This document shows positions 45,004-51,686 of a stretch of DNA of 51,686 bases, piece after piece. Location of the stretch: contig CAAAJI010000033.1 of NCBI GenBank assembly GCA_900642245.1, positions 1 through 51,686 on the forward strand. Direction: 5' to 3'. The notes beneath the pieces were generated by a model. That model had not been told where the DNA came from and made no database searches. It worked only from the letters and a program-made list of their open reading frames with translations. This stretch comes from Fragilaria radians. Taxonomy: Eukaryota; Bacillariophyta; Fragilariophyceae; Fragilariales; Fragilariaceae. A program made the translations under genes and the position numbers. Numbering within the stretch: position 1 is the stretch's first letter; each line of letters begins with the position of its first letter.

Positions 45004-45325
45004 CAGTTATTTGTGAACACATGACAGCAAGAATGCGAATTGGAGAATTGTCGAAACGTTCGGATATAAAAGCACAGGAATACTCCGAGGCCATATGAGA
45101 CCTCTAACGATCTTTTTCAGTGCAAAATTTGTGCCAGAGTGAAGATTTCCTACAATCGTGTGAAACAAAATCGGAATGGTCAAGTTGTAGGAAGAAAACG
45201 AATTGGATTCAATCCGTCAGGACTGTGATTAAATCCTGTTCTCAAATCATTTTTGGGGTTTAATTATATGATGGACATGATATGTTTGATCAGAGGTATT
45301 TAATTCAAAAATGTTACTTTGGAAT
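45004..45325. promoter_or_regulatory. Duplicated upstream region of MscS-like paralogue B
   Basis: Similar to 37497-37800 with substitutions and small indels. Homology ends shortly before the interspersed repeat at 45382. No specific element identified. Confidence 0.4.
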
Positions 45326-45381
45326 CACTCTACCCCAATGGATACGATATTATTTTTAAATTTTTTTACTTACACAACTAG

Positions 45382-46246
45382 TAGTTGGCGCTTGCTTTGC
45401 TACGCAGCTACGATAATTTCATGCAAGAACAGTATGCAACAATTAGTTTTGATAATCTCTTTTCTTTTCCGGCTTTAAATGCACAGTAATAATTATGTCA
45501 TTTATTTTATTAGAATGGCTTTTGCTGACACAGAGTTTACAAATCATAGTATAAGGACTGTCTCTGTGACTTAGCCAAATATACCAATGATAAGCAACGT
45601 TGTTGTGAAAGTATAAGGATAGATGTTGGCACTCTTTATTATGCCATCATTATTGTAGAAGCCAATTACTTTTGGTCTTTTGGAATGTCAAAATGATGTC
45701 GCTGCTGTTGGAGAGTAAAAGCTGTCAATTCAAAGTAATGTTGTTTCTGTTGGGAAGTCAATATCGTTATTCTGTTTGCTTCAGTTCTATCTATTATCAA
45801 CTTGTATGTGATTCAAGAAAAATACAGTAAAATAACATTCAATCCAAAATTGCCCATTTGAAAAATACTGTTGAAAGCAGTGACAAAGTAAGTTGATTGT
45901 GGAATATTGGATTTACCCACTATAGACATGAAATATCTTTGCTTGATTTTCAAACGAATGCAGCTTTTAATCCTCTTAATTATCAGATCAAATCTGTTTT
46001 TAAATACAGTCTAATTTCACTGTTAAAAGCTCTTCTCTATGCACTACATCGCAAATTTTGATAGCATTTGCAAGGCAGGTGTAGTAGTCCACAGGGTACT
46101 CTAGCCCGTACTTGTACTCGATCCCATAAAAAAGCCTTTTTACAGCACAGAAAGGTTAGGGGTTAGTAGATTGAGTTCGGCTAAATTTAATTCACAAATC
46201 GGATGACGGCTAGACCGGACGTGAAACTTTTTTAGTAGTGGGATAC
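45382..46246 (+). repeat. Unclassified interspersed repeat, copy 2
   Basis: Gap-free copy of the repeat at 28165-29252, begins TAGTAGTTGGCGC and ends TTTTTTAGTAGTG. About 865 bp, non-coding. It lies within the copy-B duplication unit but is absent from the copy-A unit, so it inserted after the channel duplication or was lost from A. Confidence 0.65.
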
Positions 46247-46260
46247 AATAATTCACCATA

Positions 46261-46608
46261 TCATTCTTGCAACGGGGAAGAAATCAACAGGTAATTGTTA
46301 GTTACTATATCAAAGAAAAAGATGAGAAAGAATGTTGAATAACTTACTGTAATACTAGCAACAGGATATGTTCCAATCCGGAATATTGTTGTCTCAACTG
46401 TATCTTTGATTTTCTCTTTTTTGCTGTACTTTGTGTACAACCACCCAAGATATAAGAGCAGACGGGTGTTACGTTTTATGGTATAGACTTCACTGATCGA
46501 GAGAGTGAATTTCCAGTGTTTGCTTTGATGGATGAGACATTCTATCTTAATTCTCTTTTTCCCCATCAACATTTTATCCTTGACTCTGAAACACACAATT
46601 GTTTCCAA
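46261..46608 (-). CDS. Small hypothetical ORF
   Basis: 115-aa frame, basic, with one hydrophobic stretch near the C terminus (STFFLIFFFDIV). No family recognised, no counterpart in the copy-A unit, and AT-rich composition. It may be chance. Confidence 0.2.
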   Translation of the reverse strand: METIVCFRVKDKMLMGKKRIKIECLIHQSKHWKFTLSISEVYTIKRNTRLLLYLGWLYTKYSKKEKIKDTVETTIFRIGTYPVASITVSYSTFFLIFFFDIVTNNYLLISSPLQE

Positions 46609-46664
46609 ATCATAGACTAGTCAAATACCCAATCTTTTAACCCCATATTGTCTCTTTATCTGTA

Positions 46665-46994
46665 TCATGCATGTATATTGAATCCGTATTCTCTACTCTT
46701 TATGAAGCAAATATAGCTTTGTTGAGTGATTTCTGGAATATCGATCCTATCGATTGGTATAGAATCTCCAAAGGTTGTGGTATCTTTATAGATGTGTGCT
46801 CCATGCTCATCAGTGATGTCTGCAATAGAAAATACACCTAGGTATAGGTAGCAGTAATACAAAAGCTTGAATTCAAAGTTGTTAAAGTGAAATTCCTCGT
46901 TTTGGCTGAGCCAAAATTTCATTGATGGTATCATATTTGTATTCTGTGTTCTGCCAAGAATGTTCTGAGAGATTCTAGCCAGATCAGCAACCAT
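46665..46994 (-). pseudogene. Duplicated ORF fragment of unknown family, copy 2
   Basis: 109-aa frame, homologue of 38360-38088. It is longer at the N terminus (a MVADLARISQNILGRTQN start) and has a different C-terminal extension. The shared core is collinear in both copies. It confirms that the duplicated unit reaches beyond the channel genes. Confidence 0.4.
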
Positions 46995-49484
46995 AATCTT
47001 TTCTACAGATCAATCAAGCTAAGCAGGTGCTAGTTCCTTTCAAATATCAGTGCAAATCCAGCTTGATCAATTGTCCTTTTTCCTCTAGAGTTTGAGACAG
47101 ATGGCAATTTTGTATTTTAAATCAGAAAGGTAGATCGATATGAAAGATGCATGGTTCAGCTGGAAGATTATGTTGAACAGAATGCCAATTTTCAGGAAGA
47201 TTGTGTATCGTAATTGCATCACTTCACCAAATTCCAAAGAATAAGTCAACAGGGGACTCGTCAATGTGCACGCAGCAAAGTATGCGGTTGTGTAAACATG
47301 GACGAACAGAATCACTTTAAGAACCCATTGTATGATAAGACGCTACAGCGGAAAATCACACTCATCATCACAGGCAGACACTTTATTAAATATTATAAGC
47401 AAACTGGAGGATTACATGCTTTCATATTGACACCACAACGATACATAACAGTGAGTTGTTCAGACTTATCTAACAATATGATTTTCAAAAGCACCCTTTT
47501 GCTCCACGTCTCAAAAAAGATTATCTAACTTGAACAAGCTATCAATCCAGATCTAATTCATATTCCTTAAAAACCTTGGAAACCTCAAAAAGAATTTAGG
47601 AATACAAGGAGAGAGAATGTCGACCATCAGAAATAATCAAAAGTATGTGACGCGAAGAAGAAACTGGGCGAAAGCAATAAAAGCTCTGACACTACCTAGA
47701 CTAAGGAAGTTTAGAAATTGTAATTGGTACGATCTAGTGATATAGGGACAGCACATAGCAATCGCAGGTAGAAATGGATTTGAAATCCTCATGCACAAAA
47801 AAGAAACGCAAGACTTTGAGCATGAGCACTGAGTCGCTTTACTGCATACTTTACAATGTGGTGGGAATCAGATTGAAGCGATGAAAACGAAATAATCAAA
47901 GAAGGGGATTATTTTTGCTTGCACGATAAAAACCTTTAACATTCTTGAGCACCGTCTTCAAGATAAGTAAGTGTCCCTCAACGCTATATATGGCATTAGA
48001 AATTAATGCAGAGTACATTGAGAATTTGATACGGCTTATATCAAGGGGTTAGGGGACCACTAATCCTGTAAATAGCGACAATTGTTTTCTTCATTTCTAA
48101 TCTTGAGATCAGTCAACTTTAAAATGGGATAGGGTGACTTTTTCAACACTTTTTTCGTTCAAAAATTCTAATCTAACCATGCTATCATTAGAAAAGACAG
48201 GTCTGTAGAGTGCCTGAGATGTTGAGCTAATAGAAAAATACTACTCTTATGGTCTTTGAAGACTTTGATTGGATATCCTTGTAAAACATTTCTTATTTCT
48301 TGCAGTTTTCAGTAGCCTATAACACCTATAAATGTTGCTTTATTTGAGTCTTAGGCAGTATTCTTATCATGCATTTAATCATTCAACTGGTATTTCGATG
48401 CATCAATATGCCGTGAGGTAAAGTGGATTACACTAGTGTTTCCTGACCAGTTGTACCGCACTGTACATACACCTTGGATAGGCTTGTCAAATTGAAAGAA
48501 TCAATAATGTCATCCAATCTTTTATTGTGTTGGAATGTGATTTAGTAAATTTCTTAAAGTCTCATCCTACAAATAACATACTATAGAATATGATAAATAT
48601 GAAAATCTGAGCGACCCAGCTCAAGGAATCTGTCAAACAGAAACAGCCAGGAACAATGGTGAGATGAGGAGTAATCCTAAATCTCTTGTCAAGGCACAAT
48701 GCTGGGGCCAGCTTAGCTGACCGTTTGGATAATGATCAATTCTTTTTGCCATGGACACTAAAAGTCTATCAAGAGAAATTTTCACTTGCTGAATACATAT
48801 TGGTTCTTGGGCAGACAATAAATGCTGGATATTGGTAAAATACCAGTAACTTTTGTACCTTGACTTATTCAGGCAGAAAGTCAAGCAAAACTCAAAAACT
48901 AAGGATACTTGAACGCTTGAGATAAAAGGCGTAAATCATTTGACAAATCATTTGGCAATGAAGTCCATAAGGATCTTTGCTGAACTACCATAAACATTTG
49001 ACTTCACTCCCTTTACCTTGAATATGTTTGTTTGTTAGACCCTTATACGTAACACTTACCAAAGGCCCCTCAAGGTAAATGTAAATTTGATGATGTGATC
49101 CAGACCCAGACCATCTTATATCTGTGCTTGAGTTTCACATTCCACTGTTTTCATTGAAAAATGTGTGCCAAAGGATGTTTCAGAATGCTCTGTACTCAAA
49201 ATCTGAATTATACATAAATTGGAGATTGAAATATATTGACATGATAAATCTAATCCCGTTGTGACATCCATAAATATGCCAGCACAAAGGTGGTGATTCA
49301 AGCTATCTATTGACATTATTTCTTGCTATTTGAATCAGCAATATTACAAGCATAAATATGAGAGAAAATCAGCGGAATTGCATTCGTTAGTTTTGTGGTC
49401 CATATCAGAGATTATTACATGAGCTTGGAAAGAAATCAAGATTAATACGATACCAATTCGAAAGAAGTTGGATGCGGCATTGTC
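46995..49484. other. Gene-poor region
   Basis: AT-rich. The + frame 47214-47528 (104 aa) and the minus frame 48884-48633 (83 aa) have no recognised domain. No tRNA, no clear repeat family. It may be decayed transposon sequence, but this cannot be shown by eye. Confidence 0.35.
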
Positions 49485-49756
49485 ATGAATCTCCACTGGC
49501 AAATCCAGGAGGTATCGCCATTTTGGCATAGCTTTAAAGAAAGACTCTTAGAAAGAATTGACATGTTTAGCATGAAAGGCAATCCGTGCTCGTATGAATA
49601 CATGAACAAAACCTGTGAACTTGTGACTTCAAATTTGATATCTAGTACTAGGTTCAATATGAATCAAGACTCCGTTTATGTGTTGGCATGCAGTGTTAAG
49701 GGTCCCCTATCTCCAGGGATGCCATACTTATCAAAGGTAATGAACTTTGTCATTCA

Positions 49757-50461
49757 ATGTTTGTGAACAGTCATCAAGATGGTTCATTGAAACGTGGATG
49801 GTTGAACAGATTCATGGAACAACATCCAATATTATGCTTGCAAACTGCACAAATTGTCAAACGTGTCAGGACAGAAGCCTCAGAAGAAGGTCTCAAAACT
49901 TACTTTTGGGAGCTATCGAAACATTATATTGAGCGCAAGATCACAAGCAACAGAATATTCAACATGGACAAAACTGGATTTTGTCAAAACAGTAAGACAA
50001 AAATAAGTTGAGGATGTGCATGCTTCAAAGAAGCTTCGGAGCAAGCGGGCAGATTCCTTGTTCCATTTGATAGTTGTTGTATGTGTTGGAGCCAATGGAC
50101 TTGAGCAGTCCCTCCACTTTTTGTTCTGCCTGGACAGCGTCTCTCACGGGACATGATGTATGGATGTAATATACCGGGTGGTTCAGTCACAGTGGCACCA
50201 AAAGGATTCATGACCGCATGTTTGTTCACGAAATGGTTAAGTCATTTTCATTCAGCTGTACCAGAAACAACAAAGAGCCCATTGATATTGCTATATGATG
50301 GTTACAGCAGCCACTTCAATGAAGACATTATTACCAAAGCAATAAGCCTCTTGGTTTCATTGCCTTCAAATGTTCCCCATCTTGTGCAGCCTTTGGATTT
50401 TGCTGTGTTCAAGCCATTTAAGACAATTATGAAAAGAATTTTTGATCAAAGAATCATATAA
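49757..50461 (+). pseudogene. pogo/Tigger-like DDE transposase, frameshifted
   Basis: In order: GWLNRFMEQHPILCLQTAQI (end of the DNA-binding region leading to the core), RIFNMDKTGF (first catalytic Asp context, with Lys where Glu is usual), IVVVCVGANGLEQSLHFLF in a shifted frame, then from 50153 a 102-aa frame with ILLYDGYSSHFNEDI (second Asp) and LPSNVPHLVQPLDFAVFKPF (the DDE_1 C-terminal signature). At least two frame breaks between 50010 and 50153 inactivate it. Confidence 0.75.
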
Positions 50462-50512
50462 AATGCAATTGCATCAATTTCAAAAAAGATTCATTAATTT
50501 AATAACTTTAGG

Positions 50513-50990
50513 TGTAATGAACAATACCTAGTCTGACATCAATAGATTTGACTAAGAGATGGATGTGTACCAGTGTTGGAGACGTCCAAGACTCTTTGTG
50601 CATGTCATTTTAAAGAATTTAAGTATTCTATACATTTACACATCTGAATTTGGGTACAAAAGACATTTTAAGTATCCACTTTTAGATATATTTAATCTTA
50701 TGAAAAACCAAAGATAGTTTTTATAAGGATATGGAGAGAATGAACTCATATCTTACTTAAGATTTACCAGAAAGTGCATACATGTGCCTGAAGGAGTGGC
50801 TCGACACCTTCACATGAGGGTGATGTGGCGCATATAAGAGTGACCTTCACAAGAGGGTGATGTGGCGGGGATGAGATCAATCTTAGTCAAAAATAGATCA
50901 TAAATATCACATGTGCAACTCAGCATAAAGCAGTCTCTTCCATTACATGAACTGAGGGAATTCAAGCGGAAAGAGAAGAATAAATGCTCT
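50513..50990. repeat. Insertion within pogo copy C, LTR-like start
   Basis: About 480 bp absent from copy B. Begins TGTAATG and carries ctaagagatgg, GTGTACC and TTGGAGACGTCCAA, resembling the 5' part of the candidate LTR at 24419. Contains a 23-bp direct repeat pair near 50810-50867 (shared: gagggtgatgtggcg). The 3' ends of the two LTR candidates do not match, so identity is uncertain. Confidence 0.35.
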
Positions 50991-51686
50991 GGGTTTGAAG
51001 TCAGTGGACGTTGGCCATTGGATTTTACAGCAAGAAAAAATCAAGCTCTTTCAATTTGACAAAGATTGAAGTGCACCATGGATCACCAGCCATGAGGTTG
51101 TACACGCTCAATTCTTGCTTCTCCCACCAGTCATTGACAGAGTTCCCAAGAGACGCAAAACACTATATGTCCAAAACCAACTCCTTAATAGAGACCAGCT
51201 CAATTAAATTCTAGTTTAGACAGTTAACTCAGAAAAATTGCCTTGATACATACCTGAGTTTTCTAAATTCTTTTCTTCAATTGAATTGAATAATGCAGGT
51301 ATAAAATCCAGCCATAAACTGCTAATCATCTTTTGTGTCCTTTTTTCTACCCAACTTTAGTAAATGATATCTGAATGCAGAAGTATTTCTTTTACATGCC
51401 ACATATACCATGCATTAAACAATGATGCTATATATCTATTTGTACACATGCCTCTGTTATAACTGCAATATTGCATGCAAGCTATCACTTTTCCAATTTC
51501 CAGCTAAAAACTGCAAATTTACGTCACCCTAAAACTATGTGACTTGTCGATATTCATTTCTTAAAGAGTAGATTAAGTGGTATTCATAATATATACATAT
51601 CCTCATTCTTTGAGGTAAGTGCAATATGAATTCTTGTTTCTTTATGGGATTATATTTATCTAGAAATCTAACTCCATATTAGGCCC

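Larger units (their letters stand above)
49485..51480 (+). mobile_element. pogo-like transposon remnant, copy C
   Basis: The 3' non-coding part (50985-51480) matches 12480-12960 in inverted orientation and the coding part matches the pogo-like transposase of copy B. The element is interrupted at about 50513-50990 by unrelated sequence, exactly where copy B reads through. The left boundary and terminal repeats were not found. Confidence 0.6.

Noticed and set aside
46081..46135. Sequence with tRNA-like GC blocks (ggtactctagcccgtacttg)
   Set aside because: No D- or T-arm can be drawn; it belongs to the interspersed repeat.
47214..47528. 104-aa + strand frame in the gene-poor region
   Set aside because: Biased AT-rich composition, no family match by eye, no conserved copy in the window.

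Overview
The window is eukaryotic nuclear DNA, most likely from a diatom (stramenopile). This rests on short GT-AG introns of about 60-125 bp, a gametolysin (M11)-like protein with a PT-rich tail, a CYP97 carotenoid-hydroxylase-like P450, a signal-peptide SET protein typical of diatom gene sets, and copia fragments resembling diatom families. Species cannot be named. There are no bacterial operons and no CRISPR array.

Layout. 1-8.7 kb is a compact gene pair: an MFS transporter (+) convergent with a 2063-aa WW-WW-FYVE-armadillo-like protein (-). 10-17 kb is a transposon island: pogo-like remnants and two copies of a hAT element in direct orientation. The second copy is complete, with terminal inverted repeats and an 8-bp target duplication, and ends 126 bp before the start codon of the P450 gene (17.0-19.1 kb). 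20.4-23.5 kb holds a five-exon M11-like gene (-) whose zinc motif is destroyed and whose PT tail carries a one-base frameshift. 25.4-26.9 kb is a secreted leucine-rich-repeat gene (-) with a small signal-peptide exon. 28.1-29.25 kb is an unclassified interspersed repeat containing an N gap. 29.6-31.7 kb is a SET-domain gene (-).

32.9-37.5 kb and 40.4-45.0 kb (both -) are tandem paralogues of an MscS-like mechanosensitive channel with an EF-hand-like segment. Their first four exons have identical lengths. The duplicated unit also includes promoter sequence and a further ORF fragment (38.1-38.4 / 46.7-47.0 kb). Copia fragments in opposite orientations lie between the paralogues, and a second copy of the 28-kb repeat lies behind the second one. 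47-51.7 kb is gene-poor and ends in a decayed pogo-like transposon on the + strand.

The genes do not form one pathway. The main observations are the M11-like pseudo-peptidase, the hAT insertion at the P450 promoter, the duplicated EF-hand MscS channels, and a nested or duplicated transposon block that may partly reflect assembly of two haplotypes. Two N gaps (12320-12339, 28654-28916) both fall in repeats.
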